From contig JAVEEC010000026.1 of the NCBI GenBank assembly GCA_030840645.1, positions 1 through 64,000 of the forward strand: a stretch of DNA of 64,000 nucleotides, written 5' to 3'. Positions within the stretch are counted from its first letter, which is position 1. Each line of letters starts with the position of its first letter. This document shows, in pieces, positions 43,942 through 52,290 of this stretch. The notes beneath the pieces were generated by a model. That model was not told the origin of the DNA and made no database searches. It worked only from the letters and a program-made list of their open reading frames with translations. Source of the stretch: Frankiaceae bacterium (GTDB lineage: Bacteria; Actinomycetota; Actinomycetes; BP-191). The position numbers and the translations under genes were made by a program.

Positions 43942-44625
43942 CTACCGGCCGACGCGGACGCAGCTCGGCGCGCCCGCGCGGTAGTACGTCCTGCGGCCCC
44001 ATGCCTCGTCGACGCCGAGGCCGAACGACCCGGTGACGTTGACCGGCACTTGGCCGGGCGGGCGCGCCGCGAGCCCGTTGGCGCGGTAGGTGAACGCGGC
44101 GAGGTTGTAGATCGTGGTGTTCGGCGAGAGCCTCGCGTACGGCGCGAAGACGTCGAGCGACGCTGTGATCCGCACCTCCTTCTTCGCGGTGTCGACGACG
44201 CCGAACGCCGTCCCGATGCCGGTCGCGGCGCGGCCGCCGGACTCTCCCTCGGCCAACCGCTGGTCGGAGGTGTAGACGCCGAAGTCGTTGCCGCCCGGGA
44301 GCAGCGAGCCCATGAGGATGAAGTTCTTCTCGGCAGCGGTGAAGTCGAACTCGTAGATGCGGCCCTGCGGGTTCCCCGCGTCGCTCTGGGTCAGCGCGGC
44401 GAGCCGCAGCACGACGGTCAGGTTGCGCCTGTCGGTCGCGACGTCGGCGGAGACGATGTCGAGCTGGCTGTCCAGCGCGGCGTCCGGCGCCGGGGAGGCC
44501 GTGTCGCCCTTCGCGTCGTTGACCAGCTTGCACACCGGCTTGGGCGCGGCGGCGAAGGCGGCCGGGCCAGCGACCGTCACGCCGAGCGCGAGGACCGAGC
44601 CGAGCAGTGCGGTACGGGTCTGCAC
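43942..44625 (-). CDS. Secreted beta-rich protein of unknown family
   Basis: 227 residues from GTG 44625, with AGGAG six bases upstream. Signal peptide (ALLGSVLALGVTVAGPAAFA), then a domain beginning KPVCKLVNDAKGDTASP. Its alternating strands (LDIVSADVATDRRNLTVVLRLAAL, RIYEFDFTAAEKNFIL) resemble the carbohydrate-binding-like or DOMON-like sandwiches seen in exported proteins with a conserved VxDxxGD start. Two cysteines (first and last strands) may pair. It is co-transcribed with the sigma-TM gene 10 nt downstream, so it may be sensed by, or controlled through, that protein. No catalytic residues recognised. Confidence 0.78.
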   Translation of the reverse strand: MQTRTALLGSVLALGVTVAGPAAFAAAPKPVCKLVNDAKGDTASPAPDAALDSQLDIVSADVATDRRNLTVVLRLAALTQSDAGNPQGRIYEFDFTAAEKNFILMGSLLPGGNDFGVYTSDQRLAEGESGGRAATGIGTAFGVVDTAKKEVRITASLDVFAPYARLSPNTTIYNLAAFTYRANGLAARPPGQVPVNVTGSFGLGVDEAWGRRTYYRAGAPSCVRVGR

Positions 44626-44664
44626 GGGGAGCTCCTGACCGGTGGTCGGATGGTGCCGTCACCT

Positions 44665-44695
44665 AGTAGTACGTAGGAGCACCCGACCCGTAACA
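44665..44695 (-). promoter_or_regulatory. Bipartite promoter motif of the sigma-TM operon
   Basis: Read leftwards: TGTTAC, 11 variable bases, then TCCTACGTACTACT, ending 39 nt before the GTG at 44625. The same two blocks with the same 11-base gap occur upstream of the next gene (46064-46094). The layout fits an alternative-sigma promoter. Confidence 0.6.
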
Positions 44696-44702
44696 AGGTT
44701 CA

Positions 44703-46025
44703 CTACCGGCGCGGCGCCAGCGTCGCGACGCGGGGCTGCGACTTGCCGCCCACGGCCCGGCTGTAGGCGATGGCGACGCGGCCGTCGGGGCCCGCCGCCA
44801 TGCTGAAGAAGTCGCCCATCCCGCGGTTACCGCCCTGCGTCCCGACGAACACGGTGCCGGTGTGCACCAGCCCCTCCACGGTCGCACTCAGCGTCGACGG
44901 GCGTCCGGCCGCCAGGCCCTTGACCTCGGCGTACGCCAGCCGCCAGTCCACGTCGTTGAAGTCCGCGGGGTTGTTGGGGTTGCCGTACTCCGCGGCGTCG
45001 ATCCACGACACCGCGACCCGGTCGACGCCGAGGACGGCGAGCGTCGGGAACACCGACGTGGTCCTCGTCGCGATCCGGGTCTTGCGCCAGGTCCGGCCGT
45101 TGTCGCGCGAGACGGCGACGTACGTCGAGATCCGGCTGGGGGACGCGGCGGATCCGGTGAGCTGCGAGTAGGCGACGAACACGTTGCCGCGGGCGTCGAC
45201 GCCGACCGGGGCGTAGTTCCACCCCGTGTCGTTCCACGAGCCGTTCACCCGCGTGCCGGGGATGTGGCCGATGGTCCACGTCGCGCCCTTGTCGGCGGAG
45301 CGTGCCACCGCCAGGCCGTCCTGGTCGGACCACGTCGCGAACACCGCGCCCTCGCGCTGGTCCACCGCGATCCCGCCCGGCCAGACGCTGTCCGCGCGCG
45401 TGTAGCTGCCCGGCACACCGACCATCTCGCCTGCGACGCGGTAGTTGTTCGCGAACGACAGCGCGGCAAGGCTGCCCGCCGGTGTCCCGAGGTCCGCGCG
45501 GGCGACGTACAGGGCATCGACGCCGTTCCAGATCTGGTAGAGCGCGTCGTCCTTCGTCGCGTACGCCAGCCAGTTGCGGTCGCCGACCATGCGGTGCGAC
45601 GCCGGGCTGCCGGTCCACGAGTCGGCGTGGTCGGTCGAGAACGCGATGGAGTCGTTGCCGACCCACAGATCGGTCGCGTACAGGGTGTCGCGCTTGTCGG
45701 TCATCAGCGCGCTGTCGCCGCCGCTCAACGGCGTCGCCACGGGCCCGGCGCTCGCCGTCGAGTGGCGGGTGAACGTCACGCCGCCGTTGACCGAGCGCCA
45801 CACCGGCGTACCCGGCGCGCTCACGTCGCCGGGCAGCCCGAAGATGGCCGAGACGAAGATGCGGCCCTTGGAGTCGATCACCAGCGACGGCTCGGTGGCG
45901 CCCGCGCTGTTCGGCACGTCGACCACGCGGAACCGCAGGGGTGGCGCCGCCCCGGCGCCGCCCGCCGCCCCGGCGGCCGCGAGGACGGTGGCGGCCACGA
46001 CGATCCCAGCTGTACGACGCCTCAT
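44703..46025 (-). CDS. Secreted BNR/sialidase-like beta-propeller protein
   Basis: 440 residues with a signal peptide (AGIVVAATVLAAAGAAGGAGA). A propeller follows that is rich in Asp-boxes (SVNGGVTF, STDHADSW, SADKGATW, SRDNGRTW) and in the phrase EPSLVIDSKGRIFVSA near the N-terminus, as in BNR-repeat exo-acting proteins. The Arg triad, Tyr and Glu of true sialidases are not evident, so I call it a non-enzymatic propeller. No anchor: released or wall-bound. It carries the same promoter motif as the adjacent sigma-TM operon, 38 nt from its start codon, so the two units are probably one regulon. Confidence 0.83.
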   Translation of the reverse strand: MRRRTAGIVVAATVLAAAGAAGGAGAAPPLRFRVVDVPNSAGATEPSLVIDSKGRIFVSAIFGLPGDVSAPGTPVWRSVNGGVTFTRHSTASAGPVATPLSGGDSALMTDKRDTLYATDLWVGNDSIAFSTDHADSWTGSPASHRMVGDRNWLAYATKDDALYQIWNGVDALYVARADLGTPAGSLAALSFANNYRVAGEMVGVPGSYTRADSVWPGGIAVDQREGAVFATWSDQDGLAVARSADKGATWTIGHIPGTRVNGSWNDTGWNYAPVGVDARGNVFVAYSQLTGSAASPSRISTYVAVSRDNGRTWRKTRIATRTTSVFPTLAVLGVDRVAVSWIDAAEYGNPNNPADFNDVDWRLAYAEVKGLAAGRPSTLSATVEGLVHTGTVFVGTQGGNRGMGDFFSMAAGPDGRVAIAYSRAVGGKSQPRVATLAPRR

Positions 46026-46063
46026 GCCTTCTCCCGGAGTTGAACGGTCCCCCGGCTGTAGTC

Positions 46064-46094
46064 AGTAGTACGTAGGACGGCCCGGCGCGTAACA
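46064..46094 (-). promoter_or_regulatory. Bipartite promoter motif of the secreted BNR gene
   Basis: TGTTAC, 11 bases, TCCTACGTACTACT on the leftward strand, ending 38 nt before the ATG at 46025. Its match with 44665-44695 is exact over all 20 block positions while the spacer differs, which argues for selection on the blocks. Confidence 0.6.
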
Positions 46095-46146
46095 GTGTGG
46101 CGGTTGATCAGTCATCCGGCGATCGGGCACTCGATCGCCGCTGTGT

Positions 46147-47568
46147 TCACGACGGGTGGCTCCTCTCCCGCACCTCGGCGTACGCCTCCCGCACTCGCCG
46201 CCCGCCGGCCTCGTCGCCCGGCTGCCCTACGGCCGCGACGGGCACCGCCCAGTCCGGCGGGGCGGCGCCGCCGTCCAGTACCCAGGCCGCCTGCCTGGCG
46301 GCGCCGCGGGCGACGTACTCGGCCGGCTCGGGGACCACGACGGGCACGCCAAGCAGCGCGGGCGCGAGGGCCTGCACGGCCCGTGATCGGGCGCCGCCGC
46401 CGGTCAGCAGCAGCCGTCGCGGGTCGATGCCCTGCCGCCGCAGGGCGTCGACCGCGTCCGCGAGGCCGCAGAGCATCCCCTCCACCGCGGCCCGGGCGAC
46501 GTTCTCCGGGGTCATCGACGTACGCGTCAGTCCCGCCAGCGTGCCGGTCGCGTGCGGCAGGTCTGGCGTGCGTTCACCGTCGAGGTACGGCAGCAGCACC
46601 AGGCCGCCGGCCCCGGGCGCGGCCCGTAGGGCCAGCTCGTCCAGACCCGTCAGGTCGGTGCCGAGCATCCGCGCGGTAGCGACGAGGACCCGTGCCGCGT
46701 TGAGGGTCGCGACCAGCGGCAGGTAGCGGCCGGTGGCGTCGGCGAACCCGGCCACCGCTCCCGACGCGTCGCTCACCGGCTGGTCGTGCGCGGCGAACGC
46801 CGTGCCGCTGGTCCCGACGGAGACGACCAGGTCACCGGGTCCGGCCCCGAGGCCGAGCGCGGCGGCCATGTTGTCCCCCGTGCCCGCGGCCACCAGCACC
46901 CCGGTCGCGGTCTCGCCCGCCGCCTCGTCCGGTCCGAGCACGCGGGGCGTGTCGAGCACGCGGCCGAAGGCGCGTTCGAGCAGGTCCGGCCGGTACTCCT
47001 CCCGGGCCGCCGACCAGTAGCCCGTCCCCGACGCGTCGCCGCGGTCGGTGACCAGGTCCGCGTTCGACGGCAGCAGGCGTGACGTGAGCCAGTCGTGGGG
47101 GAGCAGGACGCTCTGGGCGCGGCGCGCCACCGCCGGCTCGTGCTCCGCGGTCCACCGCAGCTTGGTGACCGTGAAGCTCGCGACGGGCAGGGACCCCACG
47201 GCCTCGATCCACGCGCCCTCGCCGCCGAGCTCGCCGACCAGGTCGCGGCCGGCCGCGGCGGACCGCACGTCGTTCCACAGCAGCGCCGGGCGAACGACCT
47301 GCCGGGTGTCGTCCAGCAGCACCATGCCGTGCTGCTGGGCGCCCACCGCCAGCGCACCAACCCCGTCCAGAAGCCCAGCGGCGCAGGCGTTCTGGAGGGC
47401 GTTCCACCAGGCGGCCGGGTCCACCTCGGTGCCGTCGGGGTGCGGCGCCTGCCCCTGACGCAGGACCTGTCCTGTGTCGGCGTCGCACACCACGACCTTG
47501 GTGGACTGCGTGGACGAGTCGATGCCCGCGACCAGCCTCGCGGTCCCGGTGAGCCCGCGCTGCACCAC
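46147..47568 (-). CDS. xylB: Xylulokinase
   Basis: 473 residues, FGGY-family sugar kinase that phosphorylates D-xylulose after the isomerase step. The N-terminal ATPase fold starts [21 protein letters not shown]. The substrate-site loop [10 protein letters not shown] is typical of xylulokinases. The second domain has [15 protein letters not shown] and the FGGY-like ADP motif [25 protein letters not shown]. Length is near the family norm. The start codon is a GTG. Divergent from xylA with only 85 nt between, an arrangement common in Streptomyces, so both likely share a xylose-responsive operator. Confidence 0.95.
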   Translation of the reverse strand: MVQRGLTGTARLVAGIDSSTQSTKVVVCDADTGQVLRQGQAPHPDGTEVDPAAWWNALQNACAAGLLDGVGALAVGAQQHGMVLLDDTRQVVRPALLWNDVRSAAAGRDLVGELGGEGAWIEAVGSLPVASFTVTKLRWTAEHEPAVARRAQSVLLPHDWLTSRLLPSNADLVTDRGDASGTGYWSAAREEYRPDLLERAFGRVLDTPRVLGPDEAAGETATGVLVAAGTGDNMAAALGLGAGPGDLVVSVGTSGTAFAAHDQPVSDASGAVAGFADATGRYLPLVATLNAARVLVATARMLGTDLTGLDELALRAAPGAGGLVLLPYLDGERTPDLPHATGTLAGLTRTSMTPENVARAAVEGMLCGLADAVDALRRQGIDPRRLLLTGGGARSRAVQALAPALLGVPVVVPEPAEYVARGAARQAAWVLDGGAAPPDWAVPVAAVGQPGDEAGGRRVREAYAEVRERSHPS

Positions 47569-47590
47569 GAGTCCGGCCGCCCTTCGCTGG

Positions 47591-47621
47591 TTACTGAAGA
47601 TATGACGCTAAACGATAGGCT
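47591..47621. promoter_or_regulatory. AT-richer core of the divergent xylB-xylA control region
   Basis: The only AT-rich stretch between the two genes, containing GAAGATATGACGCTAAACG. TTACTG (about 47591) and TAGGCT (about 47616) could be -35/-10 for xylA. An operator probably lies here, but no clear palindrome is visible. Confidence 0.35.
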
Positions 47622-47653
47622 CAGGGGACCGCATCCGTTCCGTGGAGGTCGTC

Positions 47654-48841
47654 GTGCCGCTCGCCCCGCGCCCGGAGGACAAGTTCTCGTTCGGTCTGTG
47701 GACCGTCGGCTGGCAGGCCCGCGACCCGTTCGGGGACGCCACCCGCGCGCCGCTCGACCCGGTGGAGTCAGTGCACCGGCTGGCCGAGCTGGGCGCGTGG
47801 GGGGTCACGTTCCACGACGACGACGTGGTGCCGTTCGCGGCCGACGAGCACGCCAGGCAGGAGCACCTGAAGCGCTTCCGGGCCGCGCTCGACGAGACCG
47901 GCCTCGTCGTCCCGATGGTGACGACGAACCTGTTCACGCACCCGGTGTTCAAGGACGGCGCGTTCACCAGCAACGACCGCTCGGTCCGTCGCTTCGCGCT
48001 CCGCAAGGTGATGCGCAACCTCGACCTCGCCGCCGAGCTCGGCGCGACGACGTACGTCTTCTGGGGCGGCCGGGAGGGCGCGGAGACCGACGCGGCCAAG
48101 GACGTGCGCAGCGCCCTGGACCGCTACCGCGAGGGGCTCGACCTGCTCGCGCAGTACTCGATCGACCGGGGTTACGGGCTGCGCTTCGCCCTGGAGCCCA
48201 AGCCGAACGAGCCGCGCGGCGACATCCTGCTGCCCACCATCGGGCACGCCCTCGCGTTCATCACGACGTTGGCGCACGCCGACCTGTTCGGCGTCAACCC
48301 GGAGGTCGGCCACGAGCAGATGGCCAACCTGAACATGGTGCACGGCGTCAGCCAGGCACTGTGGCAGGGGAAGCTGTTCCACATCGACCTCAACGGCCAG
48401 CACGGGCCGAAGTTCGACCAGGACTTGACGTTCGGTCACGGCGACCTGCTCAGCGCGTTCTTCCTCGTCGACCTGCTGGAGAACGGCGGCCCGCAGGGCG
48501 TCTCGCCGTACGACGGCCCGAGGCACTTCGACTACAAGCCGCTGCGTACCGAGGACGTCGCCGGCGTGTGGTCCTCGGCCGCGGACAACATGCGGACGTA
48601 CCTGCTGCTCAAGGAGCGGGCGGCGGCGTTCCGCGCCGACCCCGCGGTCCAGCAGGCGCTGCTGGACAGCAAGGTGGCCGAGCTCGCGACGCCGACCCTG
48701 GCCGCGGGGGAGTCGTACGCCGACCTGCTCGCTGACCGCACCGCGTTCGAGGACTTCGACGCCGACGCGGTCGGGCAGCGCGGGTACGGCTTCGGCCGCC
48801 TCGACCAGCTCGCGGTCGAGCACCTGCTGGGCGCGCGTTAA
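47654..48841 (+). CDS. xylA: Xylose isomerase
   Basis: 395 residues from GTG 47654 (GGAGG six bases upstream); the frame is open to 47642. Interconverts D-xylose and D-xylulose. It is a TIM barrel with two metal sites and matches the class I actinomycete enzyme from end to end. Seen are [20 protein letters not shown], active-site His in [27 protein letters not shown], the metal/substrate lysine in [26 protein letters not shown] and [15 protein letters not shown]. The C-terminal arm ends [13 protein letters not shown]. Forms the xylose pathway with xylB. The downstream DinB-like gene overlaps its stop by one base. Confidence 0.97.
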   Translation: MPLAPRPEDKFSFGLWTVGWQARDPFGDATRAPLDPVESVHRLAELGAWGVTFHDDDVVPFAADEHARQEHLKRFRAALDETGLVVPMVTTNLFTHPVFKDGAFTSNDRSVRRFALRKVMRNLDLAAELGATTYVFWGGREGAETDAAKDVRSALDRYREGLDLLAQYSIDRGYGLRFALEPKPNEPRGDILLPTIGHALAFITTLAHADLFGVNPEVGHEQMANLNMVHGVSQALWQGKLFHIDLNGQHGPKFDQDLTFGHGDLLSAFFLVDLLENGGPQGVSPYDGPRHFDYKPLRTEDVAGVWSSAADNMRTYLLLKERAAAFRADPAVQQALLDSKVAELATPTLAAGESYADLLADRTAFEDFDADAVGQRGYGFGRLDQLAVEHLLGAR

Positions 48842-49554
48842 TGGAGTTCGTCGGTGAGGACCTGACCGGTGCCAGGTTCCTCAACGTCGACCTGACCCGG
48901 GTCGTCATCCGCGGTGCGCTGCTGACGAACGCCGACATCAGCGGCGACATCGAGGGCCTCAGGGTGAACGGCGTCGACGTCGCGCCCCTCGTCGAGGCGG
49001 AGCTCAACCGGCGTTACCCGGACCGCGTGAAGATGCGACCGAGCGACGCGGACGGCTTCCGCGAGGCATGGGAGGCCCTGGAACGGCTGTGGCAGCAGAC
49101 CGTCGAGCGAGCGCAGGGGATGGCTCCCGAACTGCTGCACGAGCGGGTCGACGGCGAGTGGTCGTTCATCGAGACGCTGCGCCATCTCGTGTTCGCGACG
49201 GACGCCTGGGTGCGGCGCGCGATGCTCGGCGACCCGGCGCCCTGGGACCCGCTCGGCCTGCCGCACGACGACATGAGCGACGAGCCGAGCGTCCCGCGCG
49301 ACCGCACCGCCCGGCCGTCACTGGACGAGGTGCTCGCGCTGCGCGCGGACCGGATGGCCACCGTTCGCCGGGTGATCGCCGACCTGACCGACGAGACGCT
49401 CGCCGGCATGACCGAGCCGGTCTTGGAGCCGGGCTACCCGGAGTCGCAGAGCTTCCCCGTACGCCGGTGCCTGGGCGCGATCGTCAACGAGGAGTGGGAG
49501 CACCGGCTCTTCGCCGAGCGCGACCTCGACCTGCTCCAGTCCCCGGCTTCTTAG
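48841..49554 (+). CDS. DinB-like four-helix protein with pentapeptide-like N-terminus
   Basis: 237 residues; the ATG shares its first base with the xylA TAA. Residues 1-45 have a pentapeptide-like pattern (DLTGARFLNVDLTRVVIRGALLTNADISG). The remainder is a DinB/YfiT helical bundle with the usual metal-binding histidines (SFIETLRHLVFATDAW and NEEWEHRLFAERDL). DinB-family proteins include thiol-dependent transferases such as the mycothiol-dependent maleylpyruvate isomerase type. Substrate here cannot be predicted. Coupled translation with xylA is clear, but a role in xylose use is not obvious. Confidence 0.83.
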   Translation: MEFVGEDLTGARFLNVDLTRVVIRGALLTNADISGDIEGLRVNGVDVAPLVEAELNRRYPDRVKMRPSDADGFREAWEALERLWQQTVERAQGMAPELLHERVDGEWSFIETLRHLVFATDAWVRRAMLGDPAPWDPLGLPHDDMSDEPSVPRDRTARPSLDEVLALRADRMATVRRVIADLTDETLAGMTEPVLEPGYPESQSFPVRRCLGAIVNEEWEHRLFAERDLDLLQSPAS

Positions 49555-49654
49555 GCGGGAGCGCCGGCAGGGACTCGGGACTCGGCTGGCCTGGATCAGC
49601 GAACACCGAACGTACGGCACGTCGGCTCGGGGGATGGCTGCCGAACCGCTGGCA

Positions 49655-50662
49655 TCAGAGCGACGCGAGCCAGCGCACCACGGCCTCCTCGTCCAGCGAC
49701 GTGCGGACCGTGAGCAGGTGGCCGTTCTGCCGCAGCACCTCGACGACGAGGCCGCCGGCCGTCGCCCGCAGCACGCCGCGCAATCCGCCGGCCGCGACCG
49801 GTGTGCCGCTCCCGAGCGGCGTCGGGCCCGGCAGGTCTTGCACGTCCTGTACGACGGCGATCTCACCGGCGCCGCGGCAGACGGTCCGCGCTCGTACCCG
49901 TACCGGCGAGCCCGGTGTCGCGGGGTCGGAGTCGGTGAGGCGTACCGAACGTTCGGCGGTCAGCCCCGGCGGCGCCGCGACGGCGGGTGCCGGTACGGCA
50001 GTGACCACGGTCGTCCGCAGCCGCGGGTCCAGCGGCTTCGGGGTCGCGCCGCCGAACGGGTCGGCGAGCGTCGTGGACAACGCGACCGCGGTGGCGGTCC
50101 GGCTCCGGACCTCGCGCCCGTCCAACGTCCACGTGTCGGCCAGCAGCAGCCCGGCCCGGTCGACGCATGACCGCGCGCGCGACGAGCCGGTCGCGGCCGC
50201 GAAGGCGCCGGCGTCCAACGGTTCGAGCGTGGCCCACCACGTGCACTCGCGGCCGGCGACGGTACCGGTGCCGTCGCGACGGGCGAGGCCACGACGTTCG
50301 GCCGAGGCCAGTGGTGAACGCAGCCACAGCGCGTCGCCCGCCTCTCCCGGGCCGACGATCTGCAGCTCCGCCCACGTTCCGCCGGAGAGCACGTAGACGG
50401 CGCGCTCGGCCGTGACGGTCCCGCTGACCGGAGCGCCGTCGCGGGACACGACGCGGCGGGTGCGCGCGGGCGTCACCTCGACGGTCTCGACGGACTCGCG
50501 CGCGGACTCCACGACGCGGTACGTGACCCGGTACGACTCCGGCGGCGCGCCGGGCAGCCAACCGCGCGGCGGCGGCGCGGGCGACGCACGGAGCAGGACG
50601 ACCGCGACCGCCAGGACGACGGCGGCGGCCGCCGCGATCAGCGGTGGGCGGGGCCTGGCCAC
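49655..50662 (-). CDS. Membrane-anchored extracellular protein, last gene of the ABC operon
   Basis: 335 residues from GTG 50662, overlapping the preceding gene by 25 nt. An N-terminal uncleaved helix (LIAAAAAVVLAVAVVLLRA) follows a short basic head, then a Pro-rich linker and a beta-rich outer domain (YRVTYRVVESARESVETVEVTPA). That domain resembles LolA/MucB-like half-barrels in its strand pattern, an uncertain comparison. Two cysteines (RECTWW, RSCVDR) and a third (RTVCRG) are present. No catalytic motif. Positioned at the end of the transporter operon, it may help deliver or sense the ligand. Confidence 0.7.
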   Translation of the reverse strand: MARPRPPLIAAAAAVVLAVAVVLLRASPAPPPRGWLPGAPPESYRVTYRVVESARESVETVEVTPARTRRVVSRDGAPVSGTVTAERAVYVLSGGTWAELQIVGPGEAGDALWLRSPLASAERRGLARRDGTGTVAGRECTWWATLEPLDAGAFAAATGSSRARSCVDRAGLLLADTWTLDGREVRSRTATAVALSTTLADPFGGATPKPLDPRLRTTVVTAVPAPAVAAPPGLTAERSVRLTDSDPATPGSPVRVRARTVCRGAGEIAVVQDVQDLPGPTPLGSGTPVAAGGLRGVLRATAGGLVVEVLRQNGHLLTVRTSLDEEAVVRWLASL

Positions 50663-52290
50663 GCCGGGAATGGTGCCAGGTCCGGCTCCGCTACCTCGGT
50701 GTAGTACCGGAGCATCCAGTACGGCGTGAGGTAGTCGACGCCAGGCGTCTGGTGCGTCGGCCCCTCCGAGCCGTCGAGCTGCGTCGGCGGCCGCTGCCAG
50801 AGGAAGTCCGTCGGCGGTCGCAGCGCGACCGGCAACGGCGTACGCGCGCGCAGGTTCGTCTTGGTGCCGGGGATCACGACCGGATCGGCGCCCGCGACGA
50901 CGACCTCGAGCTGGTCGGCGGGTACGCACTCGATCTCGGTACCGCAGCGCGGCGAGTTGGCGACCGGGCCCGCGTGCGTTGCCCGGCGGTACGACAGCCA
51001 CTCGCCCAGGTGCGTCACCGCGTCGGAGCGCCGGGACGCCTCGCCGGTGAGGGCGTACGTGATGGTCTCGAAGTGCGCGTTGACGTCGTCGCGCGTGGTC
51101 TTGTCCATCGGCGCGAGCCCAGCCTTCAACGCCTCGCGGACGGTCGGGTCGGGCTCGAGGCGGACCGTGGTGAAGCCGGTCAGGTGGTGCAGGTTGAACT
51201 TGTAGTAGCCGTCGTTCGGCTGGACCGAGTCGAACTCCATGGACGCGCCGAGCGCGGGGAGCTGGCTCGCCGCCTCCTCGGCCCAGACCGCGTTCCACGT
51301 CGCCTGCTCCTGCGCGGTGCCGCTCGACGCGACGTGCCGCGCGCTCTGCGCGATGTTCAGCCGGGCGAGCGGGACCTGCTGCATGAACGTCGGCGACGCG
51401 AAGTTGTCGAAGTCGTGGCCGTTGCCGCCGGGGATCGGCGCGGGAACGGGGAGCGAGACGTTGCCGTGCGGTCGCGGGAACGACCAGCCGTACTTCACCA
51501 GCCGGGTCGCGAGGGTGAGCATGTCGGCGCGGATCGTGTCGCGCAACGCCGTGTCCTTCGCACCGACGAGGTCGAACGCGAGCATCAAGCCGAACGTCGT
51601 CCCGGCGTACGTGTCCCGGCTCGGCGCGGTCTCGCAGTAGTAGTCGACGCCGTCCTCCCAGCGGAACGGGCCGAAGACCCGCTTGTTCGACTTCGGCGCG
51701 ATGCCGATGCCGTCGGGCGTGGTCGCCGGGTCGGGCGCGCAGGCCCGCATCAGCAGGCCCTGCTCGCCCTGCAGCACGCCGCCGCCGAACGACGGCGGGG
51801 TCCCGGTCGGGTCCGGCGCGAACGTCGTCTTCCACTCGCGGCCGATGTTGACCAGCAGGTGGTACTGCGCGACCGTGCGCTTCACCCGCGCGTACGCCTG
51901 GTCGCGCTGCGCGGTCCAGAACACGCGCTCACCGCGGGAGAGACTCCGCTGCGCGAGCTTGTCGTTCGCGACGGCGTAGCGGAACGACTGGCCGCCGAGG
52001 TAGACGCCGGTCCAGAGGCCGGAGTCGCCCCACGCGCCGCCGCTCGCGACGTCGCCGGGAACGCGTTCCGGGGTCCGGTAGTCGACCTCGATGACCTGGC
52101 CGAAGCGGATGTTGTCGGCGATGCGCTGGTCGAGTACGTAACCCGCCACGGCGAGCGGGCCGCAGGCGAGCGGCTCCTCGCGGCAGCGGCCGTCACCGTC
52201 GCGGCCGCGCGCGGAGGCGGGCGCCGCGAGAGCGAGGGCGAGCAGGACTGCGACAGCGGCGCGAGAGCGCACGGATCCTCCGATGGTCAT
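50638..52290 (-). CDS. Secreted ~550-residue protein in the ABC operon, possible hydrolase
   Basis: 550 residues from ATG 52290, which overlaps the upstream stop as ATGA; a GTG at 52272 directly after GGAGG is an alternative that leaves a neat signal peptide (AAVAVLLALALAAPASA). The mature part is helical with repeated aromatic motifs (GGAWGDSGLWTGVYLGGQSFRYA, QYHLLVNIGREWKTTF, NDGYYKFNLHHLTG). This pattern recalls the (alpha/alpha)6 toroids of glycan hydrolases and lyases. I cannot identify catalytic residues. A role in releasing the ligand for the downstream-processed transporter substrate is inference from the operon. Confidence 0.7.
   Translation of the reverse strand: MTIGGSVRSRAAVAVLLALALAAPASARGRDGDGRCREEPLACGPLAVAGYVLDQRIADNIRFGQVIEVDYRTPERVPGDVASGGAWGDSGLWTGVYLGGQSFRYAVANDKLAQRSLSRGERVFWTAQRDQAYARVKRTVAQYHLLVNIGREWKTTFAPDPTGTPPSFGGGVLQGEQGLLMRACAPDPATTPDGIGIAPKSNKRVFGPFRWEDGVDYYCETAPSRDTYAGTTFGLMLAFDLVGAKDTALRDTIRADMLTLATRLVKYGWSFPRPHGNVSLPVPAPIPGGNGHDFDNFASPTFMQQVPLARLNIAQSARHVASSGTAQEQATWNAVWAEEAASQLPALGASMEFDSVQPNDGYYKFNLHHLTGFTTVRLEPDPTVREALKAGLAPMDKTTRDDVNAHFETITYALTGEASRRSDAVTHLGEWLSYRRATHAGPVANSPRCGTEIECVPADQLEVVVAGADPVVIPGTKTNLRARTPLPVALRPPTDFLWQRPPTQLDGSEGPTHQTPGVDYLTPYWMLRYYTEVAEPDLAPFPAWPGPAHR

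Noticed and set aside
43129-44676. 515-residue rightward frame
   Set aside because: Antisense to the sigma-TM and secreted genes, both of which have motifs, starts and a shared promoter.
44703-46025. Active sialidase
   Set aside because: Asp-boxes are present, but the catalytic Arg triad, Tyr/Glu pair and Asp are not evident.
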